A stretch of DNA of 64,000 bases from a bacterium (GTDB lineage Bacteria; Planctomycetota; UBA1135; UBA2386). The position numbers were made by a program, and so were the translations under genes. The notes beneath the pieces are model-generated. The model did not search any database. It worked only from the letters and a program-made list of their open reading frames with translations, and had not been told where the DNA came from. The stretch spans positions 142,671-206,670 of the forward strand of contig JANSXC010000011.1 of assembly GCA_024743115.1 (NCBI GenBank), read 5' to 3'. Of the stretch, positions 35,537 to 45,606 are shown one piece after another. Within the stretch, counting starts at the first letter, position 1, and each line of letters begins with the position of its first letter.

Positions 35537-38368
35537 ATGTCCGACGCCCAATCGGAGTCCCTCGACGATACGCGCATCGAAGCGATCCTCGAACGCTGGT
35601 TCGAGGTCGAGCAAGCGGGCGAGAAACCTGACCTCGAGGAACTCTGCGACAACGACCCGGAGCTGGTCCGACGCGTCAAGGCGATGATTGAGCGCCAGGC
35701 GGCGCTGCTGGGGGAAACGCCCGCAGGCGCGAACACCCGGTCGGCGGAACGGTCTCCCGTCCTCGGTGTCGACCGCCTCGGCGACTACGAGCTGAAGTCC
35801 CGCATCGGCTCGGGCGGAATGGGCGATGTCTACCTCGCGCGCCAGATCTCGCTCGATCGCATGGTCGCGATCAAGGTGCTGCGCCGTGAACTCGCGGACA
35901 ACCCCGTGCGCCGCCTGCGCTTCAAACGCGAAGCGCAACTCACCGCGGCACTCGATCACCCCAACATCGTGCCGATCTACGGCACCGGCGAAGACGAGGG
36001 CTGCGTTTACCTCGTGATGAAGCTGCTGGGCGGTGTCACGCTCGATCGCGTCGACTTCGCCTGGACACCGCGCCGCACGGCCGAAGTCGCAACGCAGGTC
36101 GCGCGCGCTCTCGATGCGACCCACGCGGTCGGGATCGTTCACCGCGACATCAAACCGGGCAATATCCAGCTCGACGGCGAGGACGCGTTCGTCCTCGACT
36201 TCGGTCTGGCGCGCGGCAGGGTCGACCTGACGCTGACGACCGCGGGACAGGCCCCGGGCACGTTGGCCTATATGCCGCCCGAACAGCTGCGCGGCGACGC
36301 GACGGCAATCGATCCCCGCGGCGACATCTACTCGCTCGGCGTGACGATGTACCAGATGCTCGTCGGCCAACCGCCCTTCGCGGACGAGTCACCCGAGATG
36401 CTCGTACGCCGCGCGCTGCTGCACGAAGCCGAATCGATCGGCCTCGGCTCGGGCGACCGCGATCTCGAAACGATCATCTTCCGGGCCCTCGAAAAGGACC
36501 CCGCTCGCCGGTTCCAGACTGCGCGCAAGTTCGCCGAGGACCTCGAACGCTACCTCAGCGGCCAGCCGATCAAATCGCGCCCGCCCAGCGCCCTGACCCG
36601 GGCCGTCAAACTGGCGCGCCGCCACCGCGTGAAGTCGGCGATGCTCGCGACTGCACTGCTGATCTCCGGCGCCTTCGGCGTTCAGCTCTGGCGCGATTCC
36701 CAAGCCCGTGCAGCACGACTCACGCGCGACTTCGAGCAGGCCGCCAGTTTCCTCGCGACCCGCCCAGCGGTAGCACTCGATCGCCTGGGTGAGCTGGCAG
36801 ACGAGCCAGCCGCCCAGGCCGATTCTCGCTTCGAAGACCTCCGTCAACACGCGGTATCCGTCCTCGCGCGCGACGCCATCCTGGACCGAATCCAGCTCGA
36901 CTCGCTCTATCAGCAGACCGTGCTCGACGACGACCTGCGCGAGCAATTCGCGAACGCGCATCCCGCCGTGCGCGCCGATTCACTGACGACGGTGGCGCAC
37001 ATTTTCCTCGCGATGCACGCCGACGACGAGGCCGCGATGCAGCGCCACCTCACCGATCTCGACCAGAAACGCGAGTTCCCACGGCTGCGAGCGGCACTCT
37101 ACGCCCACGTCGCCGCCGAGTCGCCGGTTGCAGCGCTTGCAGCGGCCGAGCCCGAGTCGACGCCCGATGACCACATCTTCACGGCAGCGCTAATCCTGCG
37201 GGCCGACGAGCCCGCGCACCACGCGGCCTCGGAGATCGCGATCGCCCACCGCCTCGCGCCCGACCACGCGCGCGTCCGGATCATGGTCGGCGTCGGCCAT
37301 CTCAAAGTCGGCGACGACCAGCGCGCGCGCGACGTCCTCGACGCGGTATGGCACCCCGACGCGCCCGCCCCCGAACTGCACTGCGTGATCGGGCGCCTCG
37401 CGCTTCGCGCCAGAGACCTCGACGCCGCCGAGGCTGCGTTCAACCGCGCCGAACGAGACCTCACGCGTGCCGGCCGCGCGCCGATCCAGCGCCTGGCCAT
37501 CGCCCGCATCGAACTCGCAACGGAGCGCAGCGATCTTGACACTGCCAGAAGACTCCTGGGACCGGCCCGAGCGAACTTCCCAAACGACGAGTGGTTCGCG
37601 TTGGCAGAAGCCCGTCTTCGCCTCGCCGAAGAGGACTTGCCCGCTGCCCGGGCAGCCCTCGTCCGCGCCAGCGAGCTCGCGGTGATTCCCTGGACCCGCC
37701 GCCGCGCCAAGGCCGGCCTCCTGCGGGTGGACGCCGAGCAGTTCGTTCGCAAGCGCGGGACACTCGACGTGTTGAAGGACGAGGCCGACGAAATCCTGAG
37801 CCGCGCCAATCCGATCCTCCAGGAAGCAAACGCCGCCAATGACGGACCGATTCAGGCCGCGGTCTCTCTGAGCCGGTTCAAGATACAGGCACGCCTCGCG
37901 GAGCTGTGCGGCGCCGAAGACCTTCCGTCGGAGCGTCGCGGCTGGCGCGAGGTCGCCTGGCAGTCATTGATCGACACGCTGGCGCGCGATGCGCTCAACC
38001 CGTTCGCAACAGCCCAACTCGTGTCCTGGATGTACGCGGCACTCATCGAGAAACACGAGTCTGACGACCTCCTTCGCCTGGGCGACCTCGTCCAGCAGGC
38101 CCGCAGCCGCGCGCAGAAGCTGACTGACCGCCGATTCGCCGCGGGCGAAGCGTCGCCTATCGGCTTCCAAACCGCTGTTTTCGCCGCATACCTCGCCGAG
38201 GCCGTCGGCGCACCTGGCGATTGCAAACATGTGGGCGCCATCGCGAACGCGATGTTCGATGAGCTGTCAGAGGGGCACCGGCAGAAGCTCGCGGGATTCG
38301 CTCGGCTGCTCGGGCAGGTCCGGAGCCGGCTCGGCATCGCCGCCTGGCCAGACCCATCGAGACGCTGA
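35537..38368 (+). CDS. membrane Ser/Thr protein kinase with helical-repeat C-terminus
   Basis: A 943-residue Hanks-type kinase. Residues 1-75 form the short acidic N-terminal module common in planctomycete kinases. The kinase domain (~85-340) has GSGGMGDVYLARQ, VAIKVLRREL, IVHRDIKPGNIQL, VLDFGLARG and AYMPPEQLRGD (a PPE in place of APE). A membrane helix lies at about 368-385 (SAMLATALLISGAFGVQLW). The remaining ~550 residues are TPR-like helices rich in Ala, Arg and Glu, probably extracytoplasmic. The sigma-fusion gene starts 81 bases downstream, so the two may form a signalling unit. Confidence 0.9.
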   Translation: MSDAQSESLDDTRIEAILERWFEVEQAGEKPDLEELCDNDPELVRRVKAMIERQAALLGETPAGANTRSAERSPVLGVDRLGDYELKSRIGSGGMGDVYLARQISLDRMVAIKVLRRELADNPVRRLRFKREAQLTAALDHPNIVPIYGTGEDEGCVYLVMKLLGGVTLDRVDFAWTPRRTAEVATQVARALDATHAVGIVHRDIKPGNIQLDGEDAFVLDFGLARGRVDLTLTTAGQAPGTLAYMPPEQLRGDATAIDPRGDIYSLGVTMYQMLVGQPPFADESPEMLVRRALLHEAESIGLGSGDRDLETIIFRALEKDPARRFQTARKFAEDLERYLSGQPIKSRPPSALTRAVKLARRHRVKSAMLATALLISGAFGVQLWRDSQARAARLTRDFEQAASFLATRPAVALDRLGELADEPAAQADSRFEDLRQHAVSVLARDAILDRIQLDSLYQQTVLDDDLREQFANAHPAVRADSLTTVAHIFLAMHADDEAAMQRHLTDLDQKREFPRLRAALYAHVAAESPVAALAAAEPESTPDDHIFTAALILRADEPAHHAASEIAIAHRLAPDHARVRIMVGVGHLKVGDDQRARDVLDAVWHPDAPAPELHCVIGRLALRARDLDAAEAAFNRAERDLTRAGRAPIQRLAIARIELATERSDLDTARRLLGPARANFPNDEWFALAEARLRLAEEDLPAARAALVRASELAVIPWTRRRAKAGLLRVDAEQFVRKRGTLDVLKDEADEILSRANPILQEANAANDGPIQAAVSLSRFKIQARLAELCGAEDLPSERRGWREVAWQSLIDTLARDALNPFATAQLVSWMYAALIEKHESDDLLRLGDLVQQARSRAQKLTDRRFAAGEASPIGFQTAVFAAYLAEAVGAPGDCKHVGAIANAMFDELSEGHRQKLAGFARLLGQVRSRLGIAAWPDPSRR

Positions 38369-38449
38369 GCCAACCCGACCTGGACGCCACCCCGGCTTTT
38401 TCGAAGAATCCGGGCGCACGGTCCGCGCCGCGGAGCAGGAAGCGTGACG

Positions 38450-41400
38450 ATGAACCGTCGATCCGAAAACAACCGCTTCCGTCGCTTTCGCGAAACGCGG
38501 GACCCGCGCCACCTGGCGAAGGTCTTCGACAGCACGGCGCCCGAGCTGCTACGGGTCGCCAGCCATCTCGGCAACGGCGACCGTGAGATCGTGCAGGACG
38601 CGCTCCAGGCGACGTATCTGACCGCGATCGAGGACGCCGACCGCTGGGACGACAGCCGCGACGTGCGGCCCTGGCTGCTCGGCATCCTCGCGAACCACGT
38701 TCGCAAGGAGCGCCGGAAGACGCGGAAACACCGCGGCAACGACCCGGACGCGGCGGCGCTCGCCGCGAAGGAATCGCCCGTCGGTGAAGCCGTGCGCGCC
38801 GAGTTCAGCAGCGCGGCGATCGCCGCGATGCAGGAGCTGCCGTCGCCGTTCCGCGAAGCAATCGTGCTGCATCTGCAGCACGGGCTCAATGCCAAGGAGA
38901 TCGGAGAAGCTCTCGGTCGACCAGCGGGCACGGTCCGCACGCAGATCGTGCGAGGCCTCGAGCGCCTGCGGCAACTGCTGCCGGCCGGCTTCGCCGCGGG
39001 GTTTGCGATGACCACGGTCGTTGCGAGCCCGGCCAAGATCCTCGCAGCGGTGCGCGAGCAGGTGCTGTCCTCGCTGCCCGCGGTCGTCGGTTCGTCGTCG
39101 CTGTTTCTCACCCATTGGAGACTCTTTGCGATGACTGCCACTGCTGCCGCGACGTTGGTCGCGATCCTGATTCCGTTCTTCGCCGGCGATGACCCGGCGC
39201 CGCCATCACCGTCGACCGCGACGTCGAACCTCGCCGCCAATCCCGAGCGCGCGACGGTCGACGGCGACACCCGCGAACTCGTCGCACACGCCGCGCCGCG
39301 AACACCCGAGCCCGAGGAACCGAGGCTCACGAACCCGCCGCAGGGCAACGGGATCCCCGTCGAGTTCGAGGTGGTCTACGAGCGCGATGGCAAGCCCGCG
39401 ATCGCGGTGCCGGTCATGGTCCGCGTCAAGGGCAGGATTCGCCGTGCCCTCACCGATGGCGCGGGCAAGGTCGTACTCGATCTGCCGTGGCCCGGTTACC
39501 ACGAGAGCTACGTGCTCGGCACGAGCGCTCACCACTTGATCTCGTGGCCCGACTTCGTCGCACGACCGACCGGCACACAAAACGCCAAGCTCGTGATCCC
39601 CAAGGGCATGAACCTCGAGGTCGAGGTCGTCGACCCGAAGGGCAACCCCGTCGCTGGCGCCGTCGTGGAGAGTTCGCACGGCCGGCAATTCGACACCATG
39701 CTGACGGCGCTGGGGCGGACCGACACCGCGGGACGAATCGTTCGCCGCGATGTCGGCAACTCGGGGCAGATGCGGGCGTGGGCGCCTGGCTTCCTGCCGA
39801 GCGGGATCTACCAGGCTGACGGCAAGGTCGACGACACGCGCCGCGTTCGCATCGAACTGCGACCCGGCGGCCATCGCGCCACGGGTATCGTGCGCGACGT
39901 CGAGGGGGAACCTGTTCCGCATGTCGAACTCGCGCTGGTGCAGCTGCGCGGGCGACCACTCGAACCACAGAAGTTGATGAGCGATGAGAACGGCAAGTTC
40001 TCGATCGCCTCGCTGCACGCGGGCAACCACGTGCTCGTGGGGAGCAAGGGCGAACGCGACGACCGCCTCTGCGGCCAACTGCGGTTCTCACACGACGGCG
40101 CAAGCATGCCGAATCTCGAACTGCGCCTGACCAGCGGTGCGTCGATCCGCGGCCGCCTGACGAACATGCAAGGCCGCCCGCTCGCCAACCAGAACCTCGT
40201 CGCCCGGGATCGACCCGAAGCGGTGCACCGCCTGCCGTTCCTCGAGACCTGGACGCGCTCGCGGCCCGACGGCACTTTCGAAATCCGCGGCCTCGTGCCC
40301 GGCCGCTACGAACTCGAGTGCGATCACTGTGACAGTCACGAGATCGAGGTTCGCGATGGCGAGGTCGCAACGTGGAACCCCGTCCGCTCGGCGCTCCTGC
40401 CCGTCGCGATGCGGCTACTCGACGCCGCCGGTAAGCCGCTCGCCGGCTGGCGAATCTCGATCATCCCACCGGGCACGGAATACACGCGCGGCGGCACGTC
40501 GACGGGCGACGACGGCCGCCTCCTTCACGCAACGGGCAGCACGTGGCAACACCCGCCCGGCTCGCACTATCGACTCGCGGTCTATCCGCGTCTCGGCAAG
40601 CACGAGAAGGCGTGGGATGACGTGCCGCGCTGGCCGTGCCTGGTCACGCCGCCACTCGCGATCGGCGTCGAGCACGAGATCCGCGTGCCGGATCACTCGC
40701 GTTCGATTCACCACGTCTCCGGCCGGCTCGTCGACCACGAAGGTCAGCCGATCGCTGAGGGCCGAGTATTCTTCTACGGGCCACTGGGCAGCCCGTACCA
40801 GACGTCGATCTACACGGATGCCGACGGCAGCTTCCGGTTCGAGGACGTGCCGCCTGCACGCTACCGTGGCTTCGTGCGCATGAAGGGACGCCCCACGCTG
40901 TCGCTGCCGGCACTCGACGTCCGCGGCCCGACGGCGCTCTCGTATGGCGATGTGCGGGTCCCGCGGACGGGCCAGGTCGTCGTCGACATCGATGCGGGCG
41001 AGGCCAACGGCACGCTGTCTCGCGTGCGACTCGAACTGGTCCGACCGAACGGTAGCACGCTTCGACTGAAGCGAATGGACGACGGATCCTGGCGTTCCCC
41101 GACGGTCTATCGCGGCAGCTACCGAGTTCGCGGCTTCGCGGCAGGCGGCTGGTTCGCACCGACCGCCGTCGAGCTCGACGCCGCGGAACGACGCGTCACG
41201 GCGCACTTCGCGAGGCGGACAGCAACGCGCCTCACGATCGAGCTGGCGCCGAGCATGCCGCGGAATGCCAGCTCGTGGTCCGGCACACTCACGGCCACCA
41301 CTGCGGCCGGCAACAAGATCCAGCACCGCCTCGAGCGTTCGTTCTTCGGCAACTACCAGTCGAAGATGGAGTTCGATCTGACCCTGCCGCCAGGCCAGCT

Positions 41401-41497
41401 GACCCTGAACGTGCGATCCTGGAATCGCCATCGCGGCGCCGCTGAGGTGCAGGTTCCGACGGGTGGCGGCGGCGCCGCGCGAATCGTCATCGAATAG
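38450..41497 (+). CDS. membrane-tethered ECF sigma factor fused to carboxypeptidase-regulatory-like surface domains
   Basis: A 1015-residue fusion. Residues ~1-190 form a complete ECF sigma factor: region 2 (DREIVQDALQATYLTAIEDA, WLLGILANHVRKERRK) and region 4 (PFREAIVLHLQHGLNAKEIG, AGTVRTQIVRGLERLRQLLP). A membrane helix follows near residues 223-243 (WRLFAMTATAAATLVAILIP), then a Pro-rich linker and ~750 residues with repeated carboxypeptidase-regulatory-like units (DENGKFSIASLHAGNHVLV, RPDGTFEIRGLVPGRYELE, DADGSFRFEDVPPARYRG). The reading frame is uninterrupted. ATG 38450 is preferred over GTG 38444 because AGGAAG lies 7 bases before it. Release by proteolysis would be needed for a free sigma; that is inference. 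Confidence 0.88.
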   Translation: MNRRSENNRFRRFRETRDPRHLAKVFDSTAPELLRVASHLGNGDREIVQDALQATYLTAIEDADRWDDSRDVRPWLLGILANHVRKERRKTRKHRGNDPDAAALAAKESPVGEAVRAEFSSAAIAAMQELPSPFREAIVLHLQHGLNAKEIGEALGRPAGTVRTQIVRGLERLRQLLPAGFAAGFAMTTVVASPAKILAAVREQVLSSLPAVVGSSSLFLTHWRLFAMTATAAATLVAILIPFFAGDDPAPPSPSTATSNLAANPERATVDGDTRELVAHAAPRTPEPEEPRLTNPPQGNGIPVEFEVVYERDGKPAIAVPVMVRVKGRIRRALTDGAGKVVLDLPWPGYHESYVLGTSAHHLISWPDFVARPTGTQNAKLVIPKGMNLEVEVVDPKGNPVAGAVVESSHGRQFDTMLTALGRTDTAGRIVRRDVGNSGQMRAWAPGFLPSGIYQADGKVDDTRRVRIELRPGGHRATGIVRDVEGEPVPHVELALVQLRGRPLEPQKLMSDENGKFSIASLHAGNHVLVGSKGERDDRLCGQLRFSHDGASMPNLELRLTSGASIRGRLTNMQGRPLANQNLVARDRPEAVHRLPFLETWTRSRPDGTFEIRGLVPGRYELECDHCDSHEIEVRDGEVATWNPVRSALLPVAMRLLDAAGKPLAGWRISIIPPGTEYTRGGTSTGDDGRLLHATGSTWQHPPGSHYRLAVYPRLGKHEKAWDDVPRWPCLVTPPLAIGVEHEIRVPDHSRSIHHVSGRLVDHEGQPIAEGRVFFYGPLGSPYQTSIYTDADGSFRFEDVPPARYRGFVRMKGRPTLSLPALDVRGPTALSYGDVRVPRTGQVVVDIDAGEANGTLSRVRLELVRPNGSTLRLKRMDDGSWRSPTVYRGSYRVRGFAAGGWFAPTAVELDAAERRVTAHFARRTATRLTIELAPSMPRNASSWSGTLTATTAAGNKIQHRLERSFFGNYQSKMEFDLTLPPGQLTLNVRSWNRHRGAAEVQVPTGGGGAARIVIE

Positions 41498-41756
41498 CAG
41501 ATCGGACTTCCACGAGCCGCCGGGGCAGGCCCGCGTGCGCTACAATACGGGCCGTCTCGACCGAAGGAGTCCATACAGCCGCCTTCGCTGGCCGAACGGG
41601 TTCCGGCACGGTCGAGGCGATGCTTGCGGGCACCGGCGACTGGGGCGCGGGTCGGGAGTCGCGAGCCTGCCGCACCTCGTACCACAGGTAGGACGCCACG
41701 CCCACCCCGATGAGGAGGCAGGCGAGCACCAGTGGCACGAACCAGCGAACGGTCAT
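41487..41756 (-). CDS. small single-pass membrane protein
   Basis: An 89-residue protein starting at 41756 with one N-terminal membrane helix (WFVPLVLACLLIGVGVASYL) followed by a Pro-rich, basic tail. It lies 26 bases after the stop of the propeller lipoprotein gene on the same strand, so it is probably co-transcribed. Its last 11 bases overlap the end of the sigma fusion on the other strand. No family recognised; the small size makes the call moderate. Confidence 0.5.
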   Translation of the reverse strand: MTVRWFVPLVLACLLIGVGVASYLWYEVRQARDSRPAPQSPVPASIASTVPEPVRPAKAAVWTPSVETARIVAHAGLPRRLVEVRSAIR

Positions 41757-41782
41757 GCCTCGATGATCGCGACCCGGGGCAG

Positions 41783-43405
41783 CTACTGCAACGTGCCGCT
41801 GGCGTAGTCGAACCAGAGGATTGCGTCGTTGCTCAGACTCACGTCCGCGTCGCCGTCCGGGGAGACAGCGCGAATACGGCTCGGCCCGGCCTGCGCGGCA
41901 TCCACGGCATAGACCGCCCGCGCATTGTCGCGGGACCACCGCAGCTCCTGCGCCGTGAAGTAGCTATTGAAGACGCCCGATCGGAACCCAGAGCGGCCGT
42001 CGAGATCGAGGATGTGCCACTCCGCGGGATGGAACGCCTGCGTGTTGTCATGCTCGAGAACCGCCAACCGCGAACCGTCGAACGACCAGATGAGGCGCAG
42101 CACGCCGAGCCGCTGCAGGTCGATGGCTTCGATCGCGGGCTGGCTGGCCCCGACGAGCACCTGGTAGGTGCGCTCGTCGTTGAAGGTGACGCGCGTCACG
42201 TAGGCGAGCCGCGTGCCGTCCGGCGACCACTCGAAGAGTTCCTCGAGAAGTTCCTCGCCACTCGCGTACGGCGCCTGCTCGGCCGTCATCGTGTTGGCGT
42301 CCGCATCGTAGACGATCAGCTGCAGCGGCCCGCCCTGGGACCGGGTGAACGGATCGTAGCTCGCGACGAACGCCAGGCGGTTCGACATCGGCGCCCACGC
42401 CATCTTGTAGTAGCGGTTCGTCGAAGCGACCCGGCGACTGGTGTTGTTCGCGATGCTGTAGACGTTGATCCCGACCCGGGTGTTCGTCGACCGCGTGCGG
42501 ACCTTCTGCGCCAGCCACATGCTGTCCGACGACCACGAGTAACTCGAGATCGTCTGCGTCGTGCCAACGCTGCCGTTGGAGACGCGCAACGGGCCACCGA
42601 AGTCCGTCGGCAGTCGCAGCACCTCGAACTGACCCTGCGTCCGCCGATAGTCACTGCGCAAGGCGATCCACGCGCTGTCCGGCGAGAACGTGACATCGAC
42701 GATGTCGCGTCCCGGTGCCACGGTGAGCACGGCCTGGGCGCCTTCCGCGTTGGTCCATGCATCGTGCAACCGCAGGTCGAACCGCGTGGTCGTCTGCTGC
42801 ATCAGGCAATACACGTAGCGGCTGTCGTCGGACCACCCGTAGTCATCGGCCACGTGGATCGACGCGATGCCCGACTGATAGACCCGGTAGTGCGTCGCGC
42901 CATCGCGACTCACGCGAAACAGTTCGGCCCGGTCGTCGACGACGCCGTCGGCGCGATACGCCAGACTCTGACTGTCGGGCGCCCAGACGAAATCCATGAC
43001 GTCGTTGAAGGCGTTCATCAGCAGCGAAACTCGCATCGCCGCCGCGCCGCCGATCTCACGAACGTAGAGTTCGAACCGGTCGACCTGATCGCAGTCGGCG
43101 ATGTAGGCGACCGCCCCGCCGTCAGGGGAGACACGCCAACGCAGAACCCGCGTCATGGCGGGAGCCGACAAGGCGACGGGCGTCGCGCTGCCGTCGTCAG
43201 GAACCCCCATCAACTGCACACCCGTCTCCGCGAGGTAGATGGCGGTCTCCGCAGTACGGCCGGGGCCCGGCCCGGGGCCTGGACCCGGGCCAGCGGGCGC
43301 ACCCGAGCCACCACCGCCGCTGCAGCCTGCGAGGGTCAGCGCAGACGCGAGGACGACGCTGCCCCAGCAGCGCGAGGAGAATGAAACTTGGATCAGGTTC
43401 TGCAT
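41783..43405 (-). CDS. TolB/PD40-like beta-propeller lipoprotein
   Basis: A 540-residue lipoprotein (SALTLAGCSGG, lipid-modified Cys28) with a Gly-Pro repeat linker, then repeated WD40-like PD40 units: WRVSPDGGAVAYIADCD, FVWAPDSQSLAYRADG, VTFSPDSAWIALRSDY and FEWSPDGTRLAYVTR. These resemble the TolB C-terminal propeller and the DPP-IV-type propeller but no hydrolase domain follows. Likely a periplasmic or surface binding protein. It is divergent from the TIG-domain lipoprotein across a 259-base gap. Confidence 0.78.
   Translation of the reverse strand: MQNLIQVSFSSRCWGSVVLASALTLAGCSGGGGSGAPAGPGPGPGPGPGRTAETAIYLAETGVQLMGVPDDGSATPVALSAPAMTRVLRWRVSPDGGAVAYIADCDQVDRFELYVREIGGAAAMRVSLLMNAFNDVMDFVWAPDSQSLAYRADGVVDDRAELFRVSRDGATHYRVYQSGIASIHVADDYGWSDDSRYVYCLMQQTTTRFDLRLHDAWTNAEGAQAVLTVAPGRDIVDVTFSPDSAWIALRSDYRRTQGQFEVLRLPTDFGGPLRVSNGSVGTTQTISSYSWSSDSMWLAQKVRTRSTNTRVGINVYSIANNTSRRVASTNRYYKMAWAPMSNRLAFVASYDPFTRSQGGPLQLIVYDADANTMTAEQAPYASGEELLEELFEWSPDGTRLAYVTRVTFNDERTYQVLVGASQPAIEAIDLQRLGVLRLIWSFDGSRLAVLEHDNTQAFHPAEWHILDLDGRSGFRSGVFNSYFTAQELRWSRDNARAVYAVDAAQAGPSRIRAVSPDGDADVSLSNDAILWFDYASGTLQ
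43258..43292 (-). repeat. Gly-Pro codon repeat
   Basis: A GGCCCG-type simple repeat of about five hexamer units encoding alternating Gly and Pro after the lipoprotein signal of the propeller protein. It acts as a flexible linker and could vary in length. Confidence 0.6.
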
Positions 43406-43652
43406 GACGCCCCTCGATGCGCAGAAGCCCGCTGGACCCCGCAGACGGGAACCCGGATTCCGGCGAAAAGCGTCGCGATCACTGGCTCGGCCGTCGCTGT
43501 AGATCGATACCGATGGCCGTAATCATCTTCCGAAAGCCACTTTGCGGCGAGTTCGAGCCGAGCGGAGGGCCTCCCGACGCGGCGCGAATCACCCGCGGGA
43601 TCGGCCGTTCGGGAGACCCGGAACGAGCGGTAACGCACGATCCCTGGCGAGC

Positions 43653-43658
43653 TATCAT
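43653..43658 (+). promoter_or_regulatory. probable -10 element (TATCAT), leaderless
   Basis: TATCAT ends 6 bases before the GTG start at 43665, the same spacing as at several other genes; the -35 region (GTAACG at 43630) is weak. Confidence 0.4.
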
Positions 43659-43664
43659 CCCGAC

Positions 43665-45566
43665 GTGCACCCCCTCACGAACCGCGCCGCCAAACTCTCG
43701 CTCGCGTCCCTTGCGACGCTCGCCCTGCTGACGGGCTGCAGCGACAGCAGCCCTGGCGGCGACCCCGAACCCGAAGTCAATCAGGCGCCATCGATGCTCG
43801 TGCCGAACCAACTGAGCGGTTCGAGCCCCAGTTACTCGCTGACGCTCGCGGTCAGCGGCACGGAGACCCTGACGTTCACGGCAACGGACCCCGAACTGGA
43901 CGCGCTGACGTGGCAGATCCTGCCGGTCAGCGGCGAGGCCTCGGCAGTCGGACTGTCGGTCAACGGCGGAGCCAACGGCACGACGTTCGTTCTCGAGATC
44001 GCGACGGTCACCGCACCCGCAAGCCACGCCCTCGTCCTCGTCGTGCAGGATACGCGTGGCAACGCCACCGCGATCGACCTGGTGATCGTGCGCAGCGGGC
44101 CTCCGTCACTCACGAGCGTGACCCCGACGAGCGCGTTCGCGACCGCTTCGCAGCCCGTGACCATCACCGGTGAGGCGCTGCAGCTGGGCGGCGCCGCGAC
44201 GACGACCGTGCGGTTCAGCGGCGCCCTCGGCAACTTCACGACGGTGCTGGACGACATGACGGTCCAGACATCGACACCGACCACCCTCGGCGCCGGCCCG
44301 ATCGCGATCAGCGTCAACAACGGTTTCGGCAGCGCGACGCTGCCGAGCTCGGCGTTCACCGCCTACCGCAACCCGCCGATCTTCTTTGCGGCCGACGCCG
44401 CATTGGACTCCGGTAACGGCAGTGCGGCGGTGCTCGCCCGCGACGACACCGAGGTTCACGCCGTCTTCCTCGAGGGCGGCAACCTCGTGCATCGTGCTTC
44501 TGCCGACAGCGGAGCGACCTGGAACGCACCCCAGACGCTCAGCGGCAGCGAGACGCCGACCGAGCCGCAAGTCGTCGTCGACGGTCAGAACGTGACCGTC
44601 GTGTGGGTCGGCGACGGCACGACGATTCTTGCGCGGAACAGCAGCGACGGCGGCGGCACCTTTGACCCCGCCCAGGTAATCGACGGAACCGCCGCGCCTG
44701 CAAACCGCCCGCGGATCGCCGCCAGCGGCGATCGACGTTACGTCGCCTGGCTCGCGGGCAACCCTGGGCTCGGCCTGGCGCGCGTCATGGCCAGCGCCTC
44801 GTCCGATGCCGGCGCCAACTGGGCAACGCCGATGCTCGTCGATGACGGCGGCGCCGTTCAGGGCGGCCACGAGATCGACTGCCACGACAACACCGCATGG
44901 CTCGTGTTCACCGACGAACGCCAGGGCCCCGGGGTCCCCGGCGCCTACACGAGCACGACGGTCGACGGCGGCACGACCTGGAGCGCCGCCACGCTGCGCA
45001 GCGCGGCCAACGTCGCGGTCAGCGCGCCGCGGCTCTGCGGTGACATGATCAACGTCCACACAACCTGGCTCGTGGGCGGCGTGCTGCGCTACTCGGCTTC
45101 CACCAACGCGGGCGGCGCCTGGTCCCAGGCCGTCACGCTCCAGGACACCAGCAACGGCGCGGTGACCGAACCTGCGATCACCTGTGACGAGGACCGCGTG
45201 TTCGCGATCTACGTCGCCGGTGGCAACTCGGTCTGGGTCGCAGCGATCACCGCGACCGGCTCGCTGCCACAGCAGACGCAACTCAGCACCGCGAGCGTCG
45301 TCGCCGGCGGCCCGCAGATCTACCACCACGGCAACTACGTGTTCGCCGCGTGGCGCAGCGACGACATCGGCAGCGGTGCGGCACGCATCCAGCACGCGCT
45401 CTCGACCGACGTCGGACAGAACTTCAGTTCCCCGGTCGGTCTCGGCGACGGCACCGCCGCGCAGCAGCAGCCGGTGCTGCTCGTCGAAGGCGCGAGCATG
45501 CTGCTCTGCTGGCTCGACTCCCGCGGTGCGATGCCAGCGCTGTTCGTGAATCGCAACCAGCCGTAG
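43665..45566 (+). CDS. lipoprotein with TIG-like domain and sialidase-like repeats
   Basis: A 633-residue lipoprotein. The GTG start at 43665 is chosen because the lipoprotein signal begins there (LALLTGCSDSS, lipid-modified Cys25). After a cadherin-like segment (FTATDPELDALTWQILP) comes an IPT/TIG fold (VTPTSAFATASQPVTITGEA, ~145-236), then repeated Asp-box-type units (HRASADSGATWN, RNSSDGGGTFD, TTVDGGTTWS, SASTNAGGAWS) forming a probable six-bladed propeller. No sialidase catalytic residues are recognised. Ends 40 bases from the convergent Kelch gene. Confidence 0.78.
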   Translation: MHPLTNRAAKLSLASLATLALLTGCSDSSPGGDPEPEVNQAPSMLVPNQLSGSSPSYSLTLAVSGTETLTFTATDPELDALTWQILPVSGEASAVGLSVNGGANGTTFVLEIATVTAPASHALVLVVQDTRGNATAIDLVIVRSGPPSLTSVTPTSAFATASQPVTITGEALQLGGAATTTVRFSGALGNFTTVLDDMTVQTSTPTTLGAGPIAISVNNGFGSATLPSSAFTAYRNPPIFFAADAALDSGNGSAAVLARDDTEVHAVFLEGGNLVHRASADSGATWNAPQTLSGSETPTEPQVVVDGQNVTVVWVGDGTTILARNSSDGGGTFDPAQVIDGTAAPANRPRIAASGDRRYVAWLAGNPGLGLARVMASASSDAGANWATPMLVDDGGAVQGGHEIDCHDNTAWLVFTDERQGPGVPGAYTSTTVDGGTTWSAATLRSAANVAVSAPRLCGDMINVHTTWLVGGVLRYSASTNAGGAWSQAVTLQDTSNGAVTEPAITCDEDRVFAIYVAGGNSVWVAAITATGSLPQQTQLSTASVVAGGPQIYHHGNYVFAAWRSDDIGSGAARIQHALSTDVGQNFSSPVGLGDGTAAQQQPVLLVEGASMLLCWLDSRGAMPALFVNRNQP

Positions 45567-45606
45567 CGCACGAAACACGGAGCTGATTGCGATCGACCAA
45601 CGACGG

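Noticed and set aside
38395..38425. CCCGG...CCGGG with a T-run before the sigma fusion as a terminator
   Set aside because: The T-run lies inside the loop rather than after the stem, and the stem is only 5 bp.
41541..41546. TACAAT followed by AAGGAGTCC on the plus strand
   Set aside because: It looks like a good -10 and ribosome binding site, but the following codon is ATA and the short frame has no sensible product; the region is better explained by the small membrane gene on the minus strand.
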